Shown here piece after piece: positions 53,369 to 62,868 of a stretch of 64,000 nucleotides of DNA. A program made the position numbers and the translations under genes. The stretch comes from Allomuricauda sp. CAU 1633 (GTDB lineage: Bacteria; Bacteroidota; Bacteroidia; Flavobacteriales; Flavobacteriaceae), in NCBI RefSeq assembly GCF_017313225.1, contig NZ_JAFLNE010000004.1, forward strand, positions 1-64,000, in the 5' to 3' direction. The first letter of the stretch is position 1, and every line of letters starts with the position of its first letter. The notes below the pieces were generated by a model, which made no database searches, had not been told where the DNA came from, and saw only the letters and a program-made list of their open reading frames with translations.

Positions 53369-54961
53369 ATGCCAGCTACTGCAACAGCAATTCCCGAAGC
53401 ACTTCAAATTACACAAGAAATCCATCAAAAAACCTATTTGGTAAATGGGGAGTTACGCAAATGGGAGGGAAATACCACTCCGGTAATTTCTACCATTTCT
53501 TCCACAGAGGACTATGCTCCTACAACCTTGGGAAGCATTCCCGATATGGGCGAGCCTGAAGCATTAGAGGCATTGGAGGCTGCTTTGGGAGCGTATGACC
53601 AAGGACAAGGGGTGTGGCCTACCATGAAAGTGAAGGACCGTATTGAATGTATGGAAGCATTCGTGAAGCGAATGGAGCAAAAACGGGAAGAGGTCGTGAA
53701 ACTACTGATGTGGGAAATCGGCAAATCACAACCAGATTCCTATAAGGAATTTGATCGTACCGTTGAGTATATTTATGATACCATTGAAGACTATAAGCAG
53801 TTAGACCGTGATTCGGCCAAGTTTCAGAAGCACGATGGGGTATATGCCCACATCCGAAGAGGGCCTTTGGGAGTTGTTCTTTGTTTAGGGCCTTACAACT
53901 ATCCACTCAATGAAACTTTTGCTTTGTTGATTCCGGCCATTATCATGGGGAACACCACCATATTCAAACCCGCCAAACACGGAGTACTTTTGATTACACC
54001 ACTTTTGGAAGCATTCAGAAGCAGTTTCCCAAAGGGTGTGGTGAACATTATTTTTGGTAGGGGAAGAGCTGTGGCCGCCCCGATCATGAAAACGGGTAAG
54101 GTGGATGTTTTGGCTTTGATTGGTAACAGCAAATCGGCCAATGCGTTGCAAGAACAGCACCCAAAAAGTAACCGGCTTCGCTTGGTATTGGGGCTGGAGG
54201 CCAAAAACCCAGCCATTGTTTTACCAGATGCTGACTTGGACCTTACCATCAACGAATGTATTGCTGGAACACTTTCCTTTAACGGCCAGCGTTGTACTGC
54301 GCTTAAAGTGGTATATGTTCATGAGGACATTAAAGACGAGTTTTTAAAACGGTTTTCTGAAAAAGTGGACTCCCTTAAGTTTGGAAATCCATGGGAGAAG
54401 GGGGTAAGTCTAACTCCACTTCCAGAACCTGGGAAGCCAGCCTATATCCAAGAATTGTTGGATGATGCCCAAACCAAAGGCGCCAAAATAAAAAACAAAA
54501 AAGGAGGGAAGCATTTTGACAATTACATCTGGCCTGCGGTGCTTTATCCAGTAACTAAGGATATGCGGGTGTATGAAGAGGAGCAGTTTGGTCCCGTGAT
54601 TCCGGTACTTTCTTTTAAAGATATTGAAGAACCTTTAGATGACATGGCTGAGTCCAACTATGGGCAGCAGGTTAGTCTCTTTGGAAAGGATGTATATACC
54701 CTATCTCCTCTGATTGATTCACTGGCCAATTTGGTGTGCCGGGTAAACCTGAACAGTTCTTGTCAACGTGGCCCTGATGTATATCCATTTACTGGCCGAA
54801 AGGATTCTGCGCAGTCCACCTTGAGTGTGCATGATGCCCTACGTTCGTTCTCTATCCGAACTTTTGTGGCGTTTAAGGACAATGAATTGAACACCAACAC
54901 CATTGAGCAATTGATGGAAGCCAAAGTGAGTAACTTTTTGAGTACGGATTATATTTTGTAA
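53369..54961 (+). CDS. gapN: NADP-dependent glyceraldehyde-3-phosphate dehydrogenase (ALDH superfamily)
   Basis: The product has 530 residues. Active-site Cys309 ([11 protein letters not shown]) and Glu277 ([15 protein letters not shown]) are in ALDH positions, with [28 protein letters not shown] upstream. The C-terminal [24 protein letters not shown] is characteristic of the GapN branch. It oxidises glyceraldehyde-3-phosphate to 3-phosphoglycerate directly, yielding NADPH without ATP. Its last ~25 codons recur in decayed form at 56355-56433. Confidence 0.88.
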   Translation: MPATATAIPEALQITQEIHQKTYLVNGELRKWEGNTTPVISTISSTEDYAPTTLGSIPDMGEPEALEALEAALGAYDQGQGVWPTMKVKDRIECMEAFVKRMEQKREEVVKLLMWEIGKSQPDSYKEFDRTVEYIYDTIEDYKQLDRDSAKFQKHDGVYAHIRRGPLGVVLCLGPYNYPLNETFALLIPAIIMGNTTIFKPAKHGVLLITPLLEAFRSSFPKGVVNIIFGRGRAVAAPIMKTGKVDVLALIGNSKSANALQEQHPKSNRLRLVLGLEAKNPAIVLPDADLDLTINECIAGTLSFNGQRCTALKVVYVHEDIKDEFLKRFSEKVDSLKFGNPWEKGVSLTPLPEPGKPAYIQELLDDAQTKGAKIKNKKGGKHFDNYIWPAVLYPVTKDMRVYEEEQFGPVIPVLSFKDIEEPLDDMAESNYGQQVSLFGKDVYTLSPLIDSLANLVCRVNLNSSCQRGPDVYPFTGRKDSAQSTLSVHDALRSFSIRTFVAFKDNELNTNTIEQLMEAKVSNFLSTDYIL

Positions 54962-54984
54962 TAGAAATCTCAGACTGGGTGAAC

Positions 54985-55023
54985 AAAATAAAAGCCTTGG
55001 GTTTTTCCCCAAGGCTTTTATTT
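54985..55023. terminator. Bidirectional terminator between gapN and the convergent lipoprotein gene
   Basis: AATAAAAGCCTTGGG-ttttt-CCCCAAGGCTTTTATT is a long stem with A/T flanks on both sides, able to end both transcripts. Confidence 0.85.
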
Positions 55024-55056
55024 ATATTAAATACTATAATATGAGAAACAATATAA

Positions 55057-56253
55057 TTAGTTAGGTGTGGAACGGGTATAGGAAATACTACCTCCACTTA
55101 CCTGCCCCCATTCGGTGAAGGTAAGAGTTAGGTAAATATCCTCTTCTACTAGCCATACCCCCAATTCGGGGCCAACTATCACATCGCCTATAAAAACATC
55201 AGAACTACTTGGGTTTAGTGTAAAGTTATCAATAACATCACTTATTGTTTCCCCATTGTTCAACACTTGAATCATCGTAGCAATATTATTGAAACTGTAA
55301 AAATGAGTAGAATCTCCAAGATTTCCATAAAGGGCAAAATTTTCCCAAGAAGAGTTTGGGTAATTGCCCTGACCGGGATCCAAAATAGCCCATCTCACAT
55401 CTTTAGTACCTCCGCTTGGATTAATTTCAGAGGCTTCCTTGACAGGAACAGCTCCTAATCCACCTCCATTCCAAAAGTCAAAAGCAAGATCCGATGTAAG
55501 TCCACTTGAATGCACGGCATCTTCTCCAAAAGTATCCTGCCACCATTGATAGTTATATAAAGGCCCTTTATTTTGGCGGGTAAAGACCACTTTTTCCGTA
55601 ATATGGTCTTGATTTTCGGGGAGTGTCCAATCGGCATTGGCTGCTTTGGTGAATGTGATATCTGCTCCGGTCCAAATAATTGAAATGATTTCTTCTTCCC
55701 CGTCACAATCGCTATCAATTCCGTCATTCGGGTCATCTGTAGCCCCAGGGTGTATGGCGGCGTCTTCATCATTACAATCAGTATTGTCCAATACGTATCC
55801 GTTAATTTGGATGCAAGAACTTATGGATGTTTCAGGATCTCCGTAACCATCCTCATCAAAGTCCAGATAATATGTGACCTGAGTACAACCAGGGAATAAC
55901 GCGGCGTTGTTGTCATCTGGATCAGTATTGGTGGTCACAAAACCGATGGGCTGTACACATGCACTCTGGGAGTTGGCGGCATCACCAAACCCATCACCAT
56001 CAGCATCCATGTAATAGGTAATCTCTGTACACCCGGGGAATATGGCAGCATTGGTGTCGTCGGCATCCGTGCTGTTGGCCACATAGCCAGTGGGTTGGGT
56101 ACAGGCTTTTTGGGAATTGGAAGCATCACCGAAACCATCATTATCGGCATCTTTGTAAAAAGTTGACTCTTTGCAGGGATCATCTTTGCTGCAAGAAGAT
56201 AGCAAACAGAAGGAAGCCATAAGCAGCAGTGTGAATAAACTGTTTTTTTTCAT
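55057..56253 (-). CDS. Lipoprotein with MopE-like Asp/Cys repeats
   Basis: The product has 398 residues. Lipoprotein signal with Cys at about 21 (CLLSSCSKDD). Residues about 30-165 carry three ~44-residue repeats of the form YYxDxDxDGFGD...S..AC.QP.GYV.N.TD.DD..A.IFPGCTE, then DDPNDGIDSDCDGEE. This resembles the putative metal-binding MopE repeat, with Ca-binding-type Asp ladders. The C-terminal half (from IIWTGADITFTK) is a beta domain I do not recognise. Probably surface-exposed. It lies between gapN and a decayed copy of the gapN 3' end, so it seems to have arrived by insertion. Confidence 0.78.
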   Translation of the reverse strand: MKKNSLFTLLLMASFCLLSSCSKDDPCKESTFYKDADNDGFGDASNSQKACTQPTGYVANSTDADDTNAAIFPGCTEITYYMDADGDGFGDAANSQSACVQPIGFVTTNTDPDDNNAALFPGCTQVTYYLDFDEDGYGDPETSISSCIQINGYVLDNTDCNDEDAAIHPGATDDPNDGIDSDCDGEEEIISIIWTGADITFTKAANADWTLPENQDHITEKVVFTRQNKGPLYNYQWWQDTFGEDAVHSSGLTSDLAFDFWNGGGLGAVPVKEASEINPSGGTKDVRWAILDPGQGNYPNSSWENFALYGNLGDSTHFYSFNNIATMIQVLNNGETISDVIDNFTLNPSSSDVFIGDVIVGPELGVWLVEEDIYLTLTFTEWGQVSGGSISYTRSTPN

Positions 56254-56354
56254 AATTATGGATTTGTATTAATTCAATATTGAATCGTTCACCTTGTCAA
56301 GTGAAGCTATGTTGAAAACCAAATCTATATGCTATTAAAGAGTTACTTCACACC

Positions 56355-56433
56355 GAATTGACGAATGGCTGATTTCAATTGATTAATAAAAGCCAAAGTG
56401 AGCAACTTTTTAAGCACGGATTATATTCTATAG
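56355..56433 (+). pseudogene. Decayed duplicate of the gapN 3' end
   Basis: Codons 56392-56433 encode [13 protein letters not shown] and a stop, identical to the last residues of gapN (54922-54961) but with several synonymous changes and TAG instead of TAA. Upstream the similarity continues with indels and an in-frame stop (GAATTGA, CAATTGAT shared). No gene body precedes it. The synonymous differences suggest it comes from a diverged gapN allele rather than a fresh local copy. Confidence 0.8.
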
Positions 56434-56439
56434 AAATAA

Positions 56440-56470
56440 AAGGGCCATCAAAATTTTTTGATGGCCTTTG
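56440..56470 (-). terminator. Terminator of the unknown exported-protein gene
   Basis: Hairpin GGCCATCAAAA / TTTTGATGGCC, followed on the minus strand by CCTTTTATTT, 23 bp after the stop of the 56494-57633 gene. Confidence 0.75.
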
Positions 56471-56493
56471 TAATGGTTAGGTTGGAGAAATTT

Positions 56494-57633
56494 TTATTCA
56501 GATTGGTATACTTGCACGCGATCACCACTGTCTTCCTTTATTGAAATAGCCTCTTGGAGTCCTTTTAGGTAGTAATTTGAACTTCCCATTACCATCATTT
56601 TCTTATCTAAGTTTTCAACATCTGGAATATTGCTTAAATGGAGTTTTGCGGCTATCATATCGTCCAGGAGAAGCGAAGCGAGAGCAATGTTTGCGTTGAG
56701 TGCATCCTGTACATCAGGGTGATTGGATTTAGGGAGTTCTTTTTGCCACAGGATTACTGCAGATTCTAAGATGGGACGTATTTCCTCCAAAGTTTTCCGT
56801 TTTTTCTTGCTGAGTGCAGATAAGGAGTTTATAGCTTCCTCCGAAGCTTCTGCATGCTTATTGAATTGGTCATATTCTTTATCCTTAAAGACGAACATGG
56901 CACCATAAGCATCTTTTTGTTGAAAAAGGAAGTTGTTTTTCAAGATATTGCCTGCTTCTTGCATAAATGATTCTAAGATATCCGCTTCAAATCGTTTAAT
57001 CCGATTGGTCAACAAACTTCTTTGTTTTTCTGGTTTCTTAGTGAGTTTCAGTTTTAACTTAAAAGCGGGGTTTAGTATGAAATGGCGAAGTCGCAATGTG
57101 GTGGTAGGTCCATCTGGGTCATCAATGTAATAAGGAATTTTTTTTTGAAGTATAGTTTTGCCTTGTGCGGTCTGTACGGTAAGAGTGGCAGATACATTAA
57201 TTTCACCAAGAACAGCATCTTGATTGGAATAATCTATGGCTGTTGGCAGACTGTCAATGGTAAAAGTTTCGGTAACAAGTGTTATGGTGAAGTCTGGAGA
57301 AGAGTTGGTTCGATTGAACTTAGCATCACTTAGTTCCAAATAGTTTTTGGTCCATTTATTTAATGTGTCTTGCACAGCCTGTTGGTATAATAATTGACGT
57401 TTTTCGGGATTCTTTTCGGACACCTGTTGATTCCAATTGAGCTCATCCCAAAAGTCCATAGGATCTAAGTTTGTGTCAACAGCTATGGAATAGGCTTTTG
57501 TTTCATCAGGCAAATCTATAAGCGGGGCTATGGTGTAGGACCATCCCAAAGGGGTGGTTTTGGTCTTTATCTTTTTTTGCCCTATGATGAATAAAGGGGT
57601 GACCAATAATAGAGTGAATACAATTTTTTTCAT
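56494..57633 (-). CDS. Exported protein of unknown function
   Basis: The product has 379 residues from ATG 57631-57633, which starts the signal peptide MKKIVFTLLLVTPLFIIGQ; a start ten codons upstream is possible but dilutes it. The mature part has a lysine-rich opening, a mixed region with DFTITLVTETFTIDSLP and beta strands LGEINVSATLTVQTAQGK, and a helical C-terminal half (RKTLEEIRPILESAVILWQKEL; ALNANIALASLLLDDMIAAKLHL) that could be TPR-like. I do not recognise a family. It is monocistronic with its own terminator. Confidence 0.6.
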   Translation of the reverse strand: MKKIVFTLLLVTPLFIIGQKKIKTKTTPLGWSYTIAPLIDLPDETKAYSIAVDTNLDPMDFWDELNWNQQVSEKNPEKRQLLYQQAVQDTLNKWTKNYLELSDAKFNRTNSSPDFTITLVTETFTIDSLPTAIDYSNQDAVLGEINVSATLTVQTAQGKTILQKKIPYYIDDPDGPTTTLRLRHFILNPAFKLKLKLTKKPEKQRSLLTNRIKRFEADILESFMQEAGNILKNNFLFQQKDAYGAMFVFKDKEYDQFNKHAEASEEAINSLSALSKKKRKTLEEIRPILESAVILWQKELPKSNHPDVQDALNANIALASLLLDDMIAAKLHLSNIPDVENLDKKMMVMGSSNYYLKGLQEAISIKEDSGDRVQVYQSE

Positions 57634-57784
57634 AACAGGTTGTTTTTGAACACTTAACACCAAAAGTAATGGGAAGGGTATGGATGAACACCTGCTATTT
57701 GAGGGATGCTTTGTTTGGGTTGACGGATAGTCAATTATCAGTGAACAATGACCTGTTTGAATAACAAAACAATAAAAAGTCGCA

Positions 57785-57809
57785 TAAAAAAAGCCCCGAA
57801 ATGGGGCTT
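57785..57809 (-). terminator. Terminator of the leu operon
   Basis: On the minus strand AAGCCCC-atttc-GGGGCTT is followed by seven Ts, 26 bp after the leuB stop. Confidence 0.88.
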
Positions 57810-57835
57810 CAATATTGAAAGTTGGTTATTTGCGT

Positions 57836-58894
57836 TTAGATGTTGGCGGCGAGCCAATCTCCTACCTCACTGGTTTTGTAGGCTTTGCCACCTTCGGCAA
57901 GGTCTTCGGTCACCACACCTTCTGCAAGTGATTTATTTACCACGGCACGAATGGCATCTGCTTCGTCCTGTAAGCCAAAAGCGGTTTCAAACATCATGGC
58001 AGCGGACAATACAGTGGCTAATGGGTTGGCAATATCTTTCCCAGCTGCTTGTGGGTAAGAACCATGAATGGGTTCAAACAAAGATGTTTTCTCTCCCAAT
58101 GAAGCAGATGGCATCAATCCCATTGAACCTGAGATTACTGAAGCTTCATCAGTCAAGATATCCCCAAAAAGGTTTTCGGTAATCAATACATCGTAGGAGT
58201 TGGGCCATTGGACTAAACGCATGGCTGTGGCATCCACAAACTCATAAGAAACTTCCACATCTGGATATTCCTTTTCCAATTTTTGAACAGTTTCTCGCCA
58301 TAAACGCGAGGTTTCCAATACATTGGCTTTGTCCACGCAACACAGTTTTTTGTTGCGTTGTTGGGCCATTTCAAAGCCTTTACGGGCCAAACGCTCCACT
58401 TCAGAACGGGTGTAGGTACAGGTATCGTAGGCGGTGTTATCATTATCCTCCCGACCTCGTTTACCAAAGTAGATGCCTCCTGTAAGTTCACGTAAGAAAA
58501 CCAAATCGGTTCCTTCAATTCGGTCCTTTTTTAAAGGCGATTTGTCAATCAAGGAAGGAAAGGTGAAGGTAGGGCGCACATTGGCAAAAAGCCCCAATTT
58601 TTGACGCATCTTCAACAAGCCTTGTTCTGGACGCACCTTTGCGGATGGGTCGTTGTCAAAACGCGGATGGCCAATGGCTCCAAATAGCACGGCATCGGCC
58701 GCTACGCAGATATCATGAGTTTCATCCGGATAGGGCTCTCCAACGGCATCAATGGCGGCAGCACCGGTCAAGGCGGGTGTCCAGGATATTTCATGTCCGA
58801 ATTTGGCAGCAACGGCGTCGGATACTTTTACGGCTTGATCTATGACTTCGGGGCCGATTCCATCCCCGGCCAAAAGGGCTATGTTCAATTTCAT
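57836..58894 (-). CDS. leuB: 3-isopropylmalate dehydrogenase
   Basis: The product has 352 residues. Motifs: AGDGIGPEV at the start, GAIGHPRFD, RELTGGIYFGKRG with the substrate Arg/Tyr, and the Mg/NAD region LFGDILTDEASVISGSMGLMPSASLG, EPIHGSYPQAAGKDIANP. It oxidatively decarboxylates 3-isopropylmalate. Last gene of leuCDAB, 34 nt after the synthase gene. Confidence 0.95.
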   Translation of the reverse strand: MKLNIALLAGDGIGPEVIDQAVKVSDAVAAKFGHEISWTPALTGAAAIDAVGEPYPDETHDICVAADAVLFGAIGHPRFDNDPSAKVRPEQGLLKMRQKLGLFANVRPTFTFPSLIDKSPLKKDRIEGTDLVFLRELTGGIYFGKRGREDNDNTAYDTCTYTRSEVERLARKGFEMAQQRNKKLCCVDKANVLETSRLWRETVQKLEKEYPDVEVSYEFVDATAMRLVQWPNSYDVLITENLFGDILTDEASVISGSMGLMPSASLGEKTSLFEPIHGSYPQAAGKDIANPLATVLSAAMMFETAFGLQDEADAIRAVVNKSLAEGVVTEDLAEGGKAYKTSEVGDWLAANI

Positions 58895-58928
58895 GTATTC
58901 AGGTTATTCGTTTCTGGTATATTGTTTT

Positions 58929-60446
58929 TTAAACTAGGTTGAGCATTTTTTCGGTAGCTTTTATTGCGGATACCGTTTGGTCTGAATCCAAACCTCGGGT
59001 GGTAAAGTCCTTTTCCTTGGTTTGCCACGTGATTACGGTCTCGCAAAGGGCGTCCGAATTACTCCCTGGAGGGATTCGCACTGCATAATCTACCAATTTG
59101 GGCAATTCCCGATTCTCTTTTTTGTACACTTTTTTCAATGCGTTGATAAAAGCGTCGAACTGGCCATCTCCTTGGGCACTTTCCTCATAAATTTTACCTT
59201 CAATTTCAATGGAAAGGGTGGTGGAGGGTTTCAACCCTTTAGAGTGGGTCAGTACATAGGACTTTACAAACACCTTTTGCTGGTGGAGATTGCTATCCAA
59301 TACATCTGAAATGATATAAGGAAGGTCATCTTTGGTGACCCGTTCCTTTTTATCACCCAGTTCGATGATGCGTTCGGTTACCTTTTTAAGCTCATCATCA
59401 TTTAGGGTCAATCCCAACTCCTGAAGGTTCTTTTGGATGTTAGCTTTCCCCGATGTTTTGCCTAGGGCATATTTGCGCTTTCTTCCGAATCTTTCTGGTA
59501 GTAAATCATTAAAGTATAGATTCTTTTTACTGTCTCCATCTGCATGTATTCCAGCAGTTTGCGTAAAAACATTATCTCCTACAATTGGTTTGTTGTCAGG
59601 AATGCTGAAACCCGTAAAAGCAGACACCAATTTACTTACTTTATACAGAGAGGATTCCTTAACGCCGATGGTAACTTCAGGCAAAAAATCGTTGATGACG
59701 GCCACTACACTGGCCAAAGGAGCATTTCCGGCGCGCTCACCCATTCCATTTACGGTAAGGTGCAAACCATGACAACCTGCCTTGACCGCTTCCATGACAT
59801 TGGCTACGCTAAGATCATAGTCATTATGCCCGTGAAAATCGAAATGGGTATCCGGATAACGCTCAATAATTTTCTTTAGGAAGTCTCCAGTTTCATTATG
59901 TGTTAACACCCCTAATGTATCCGGCAGTAAAATCCGTTTTAGAGGTTGGGAAGTTAGAAAATCCAAAAATTGGAAAACATATTCTGGGGAATTCCGCATT
60001 CCGTTGCTCCAATCTTCTAGATATACGTTGGTCTCAATGCCCAATTCCTGACCTTTGAGCACCACATTTTCAATATCCTTAAAATGTTGTTCAGGTGTTT
60101 TCTTTAACTGATGGGTCAAGTGATTTAAGGACCCTTTGGTCAATAGGTTTTGAACTTTAGCACCCGCTTCCTGCATCCATTTTAGAGAAACCCCATTGTC
60201 CACAAAGGTCAATACCTCCACTTTGGAAAGGTACCCTTCGGCAGCTGCCCATTCCGTAATGTTCTGAACGGCTTTCAATTCCCCTTCTGAGACTCGGGCA
60301 GAGGCCACTTCAATACGGTCAACTTTAAGTTCTTCCAAAAGCAATTTAGCCAAGGTGAGTTTTTCGGAAGCGGAGAAGGAAACCCCAGAGGTTTGTTCAC
60401 CATCCCGTAGGGTGGTGTCCATGATTTCAATGGTGCGTGCTTTCAT
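58929..60446 (-). CDS. leuA: 2-isopropylmalate synthase / citramalate synthase family
   Basis: The product has 505 residues. An HMGL-type TIM barrel opens with IEIMDTTLRDGEQTSGVSFSASEK, with metal-binding HGHNDYDLSVANVMEAVKAGC and GERAGNAPL. A C-terminal LeuA allosteric domain (about 365-500) is present. The barrel sequence is closer to the second (LeuA2/CimA-like) group than to classic LeuA, so (R)-citramalate synthase activity cannot be excluded. Position between leuD and leuB argues for the leucine pathway. 29 nt after leuD. Confidence 0.82.
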   Translation of the reverse strand: MKARTIEIMDTTLRDGEQTSGVSFSASEKLTLAKLLLEELKVDRIEVASARVSEGELKAVQNITEWAAAEGYLSKVEVLTFVDNGVSLKWMQEAGAKVQNLLTKGSLNHLTHQLKKTPEQHFKDIENVVLKGQELGIETNVYLEDWSNGMRNSPEYVFQFLDFLTSQPLKRILLPDTLGVLTHNETGDFLKKIIERYPDTHFDFHGHNDYDLSVANVMEAVKAGCHGLHLTVNGMGERAGNAPLASVVAVINDFLPEVTIGVKESSLYKVSKLVSAFTGFSIPDNKPIVGDNVFTQTAGIHADGDSKKNLYFNDLLPERFGRKRKYALGKTSGKANIQKNLQELGLTLNDDELKKVTERIIELGDKKERVTKDDLPYIISDVLDSNLHQQKVFVKSYVLTHSKGLKPSTTLSIEIEGKIYEESAQGDGQFDAFINALKKVYKKENRELPKLVDYAVRIPPGSNSDALCETVITWQTKEKDFTTRGLDSDQTVSAIKATEKMLNLV

Positions 60447-60475
60447 TTTTTGATGCCGTGTTCTACAGGCCTATT

Positions 60476-61072
60476 TTACAGTGGAGTGCTTTCTGCAAAC
60501 TCCTCAATACCTTTTTTGATGTTCAATAGGTAATCGATATCATCAAAACCATTGAGCATGTTCTGTTTTTTGTATCCGTTGATTTCAAAGGGTTCACTTT
60601 CCCCAGTGGCCAAAATGGTGATTTTCTGCTCAGGCAGATTGACTTCCAATTCGGTATTAGGGTCAGCTTCAATAGCGGTGAAAATCTTGTCCAAAAATTC
60701 TGGACTCACTTGTACCGGAAGAACACCAATGTTTAAACAGTTTCCTCTGAAAATATCCGCAAAAAAGCTGGAGACCACGCATCTGAAGCCATAGTCATAA
60801 ACAGCCCAGGCAGCGTGTTCTCTGGAAGAACCGGAACCGAAGTTTTTGCCACCGACAAGAATTTTTCCACTGTAAATGGGATTGTTTAGAACGAAATGTT
60901 CCTTCGGAGTTCCATCAGAATTGTATCGCCAATCACGGAAAAGATTGTCGCCAAAACCTTTACGCTCCGTTGCTTTTAGGAAACGGGCAGGGATGATTTG
61001 GTCGGTATCCACATTCTCAATCGGCATGGGTACCGCAGTACTTTTTAATATGTTGAATTTATCGTAAGCCAT
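60476..61072 (-). CDS. leuD: 3-isopropylmalate dehydratase small subunit
   Basis: The product has 198 residues. Swivel-domain motifs: [25 protein letters not shown], and [21 protein letters not shown], the substrate-binding GSSREH loop. Pairs with LeuC to isomerise 2- to 3-isopropylmalate. 51 nt after leuC. Confidence 0.95.
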   Translation of the reverse strand: MAYDKFNILKSTAVPMPIENVDTDQIIPARFLKATERKGFGDNLFRDWRYNSDGTPKEHFVLNNPIYSGKILVGGKNFGSGSSREHAAWAVYDYGFRCVVSSFFADIFRGNCLNIGVLPVQVSPEFLDKIFTAIEADPNTELEVNLPEQKITILATGESEPFEINGYKKQNMLNGFDDIDYLLNIKKGIEEFAESTPL

Positions 61073-61123
61073 CTTTTCAATTTTCAGTTGTCAATTATCA
61101 ATTAACAATGGTTAATTTTATTG

Positions 61124-62536
61124 CTAAGCAAATGCTTCTTCTTGCATGAGTTCCCTTGGGTCGGTCACCTTTCCGGTTACGGCTGCAGCTGCGGCCACCA
61201 ATGGACTTGCCAAAAGCGTACGTGCTCCAGGACCTTGTCGCCCTTCAAAGTTTCGGTTGGAGGTACTTACGGCATATTTACCAGCGGGAATCTTATCATC
61301 GTTCATGGCCAAACAAGCGGAACACCCAGGTTCGCGAAGCTCAAAACCAGCTTCCTCCAAAATGTCCAGAATACCTTCTTCCCTTATCGCTTCTTCCACT
61401 TTGTGTGAACCAGGAACCAGCCATGCCGTAACATTATCGGCCTTTTTTCTTCCTTTTACAATAGAAGCAAAGGCTCTAAAGTCTTCAATTCTACCATTGG
61501 TACAGCTTCCCAAGAACACAAAGTCGATAGGTTTGCCCACCATGGCTTCACCTTCATTGTAATCCATGTATTCCAAGGATTTTTTAAAGGTGGCGACTGC
61601 ACCATCTATAGTTTCAGCCATAGGAATGTTGTTGCTGATTCCCATTCCCATTCCAGGATTTGTCCCGAAAGTGATCATCGGTTCAATCTCGCCGGCCTCG
61701 AACGTGAGTTCTTTGTCGAATACGGCATCCCTATCGGAATACAAAGTTTTCCAATATTCCATGGCGGTATCCCAATCGCTGCCTTTTGGAGTGTACTCCC
61801 GACCTTGGATATAATCGAATGTGGTTTCATCTGGGGCAATCATACCGCCACGGGCACCCATTTCTATACTTAGGTTGCACACCGTCATACGTCCTTCCAT
61901 CGACATATTTTTGAACACATCACCAGCATATTCCACAAAATACCCGGTGGCACCAGAAGTGGACAACTGCGAAATGATGAACAACGCTACATCCTTAGGG
62001 GTAACCGCTTTATTCAAAGAACCATTAATATTGATGCGCATCCGTTTGGGTTTGGGCTGCATAATGCATTGGGTGGAAAGCACCATTTCAACCTCACTAG
62101 TTCCAATCCCGAAGGCAATGGCACCAAAAGCACCGTGGGTTGATGTGTGGGAATCTCCACAAACGATGGTAGCCCCCGGAACTGTAATTCCATTTTCAGG
62201 ACCAATCACGTGTACGATTCCATTTTTCTTATGTCCAAGTCCCCAATACGGAATATTGTGGGCGTTGGCGTTTTCTTCCAAAGCCTTTAACTGATTTGCG
62301 GACAATGGGTCTTGAACCGGCAAATGTTGATTTCGAGTTGGGGTATTGTGATCGGCAGTGGCAAAGGTGCGTTCTGGATACAGCACTTTAATGCCTCTGT
62401 TCTTCAATCCCAAGAACGCTACGGGACTCGTTACTTCATGTACCAAATGTCGGTCTATGAACAGTACATCTGGACCATTTTCAATATGTTGAACCACATG
62501 GGAATCCCATACTTTGTCAAATAGTGTTTTACTCAT
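61124..62536 (-). CDS. leuC: 3-isopropylmalate dehydratase large subunit
   Basis: The product has 470 residues from ATG 62534-62536 ([15 protein letters not shown]), the usual LeuC start; an in-frame extension with a TTG start upstream is rejected. Cluster cysteines lie in [14 protein letters not shown] and [39 protein letters not shown] is the aconitase signature. It carries the [4Fe-4S] cluster of isopropylmalate isomerase. First gene of leuCDAB. Confidence 0.95.
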   Translation of the reverse strand: MSKTLFDKVWDSHVVQHIENGPDVLFIDRHLVHEVTSPVAFLGLKNRGIKVLYPERTFATADHNTPTRNQHLPVQDPLSANQLKALEENANAHNIPYWGLGHKKNGIVHVIGPENGITVPGATIVCGDSHTSTHGAFGAIAFGIGTSEVEMVLSTQCIMQPKPKRMRININGSLNKAVTPKDVALFIISQLSTSGATGYFVEYAGDVFKNMSMEGRMTVCNLSIEMGARGGMIAPDETTFDYIQGREYTPKGSDWDTAMEYWKTLYSDRDAVFDKELTFEAGEIEPMITFGTNPGMGMGISNNIPMAETIDGAVATFKKSLEYMDYNEGEAMVGKPIDFVFLGSCTNGRIEDFRAFASIVKGRKKADNVTAWLVPGSHKVEEAIREEGILDILEEAGFELREPGCSACLAMNDDKIPAGKYAVSTSNRNFEGRQGPGARTLLASPLVAAAAAVTGKVTDPRELMQEEAFA

Positions 62537-62868
62537 CTTCTGATTCAATAATTTGTAAGCAAACAAAGTTAAAATTTGATTTAAAACCTGTCCTCTTGTT
62601 GTCTGTAAAATTACGATGTTCAACCTCGATTTTCATGAAATTCATGGAAAGCTAACAAATGTACACCCCACATTTTCAAATATCACTTCGGGTCGATGTA
62701 TTACCCTAATAATATATAGTAATACCTTGAATTTTAGGGAGGTATATTATTTTTTAACAAAGCCTGCTGTTTTTTAACATTGCTGTAACGTTGCCAGAAC
62801 AACAACCTCCATACTTTAGAGAAATGCTACTCAATAACATATTCATTAATTAAATCAAACAACGAGCA
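62537..62868. promoter_or_regulatory. Divergent regulatory region between leuC and the DUF2911 gene
   Basis: 332 bp without a gene. Dyads: a quasi-palindrome TTTCATGAAATTCATGGAAA (62631-62650) and GTATTAC/GTAATAC (62698-62704, 62719-62725). CAAAGTTA (62564-62571) is TAACTTTG on the minus strand, a possible -7 box for leuC but without a -33. I find no convincing leucine leader peptide with terminator here, in contrast to ilv. Confidence 0.4.
62791..62819 (+). promoter_or_regulatory. Possible promoter of the DUF2911 gene
   Basis: TTG (62791-62793) and TACTTTAG (62812-62819) are 18 bp apart, an imperfect match to the TTG / TAnnTTTG pattern, 50 bp before the start codon. Confidence 0.4.

Noticed and set aside
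62537..62623. Leu/Ile-rich 29-residue in-frame extension of LeuC that could be read as a leader peptide
   Set aside because: It begins with TTG, has no stop before leuC, and no terminator hairpin lies between it and the gene. The normal LeuC start [10 protein letters not shown] is present, so I treat the extension as untranslated.
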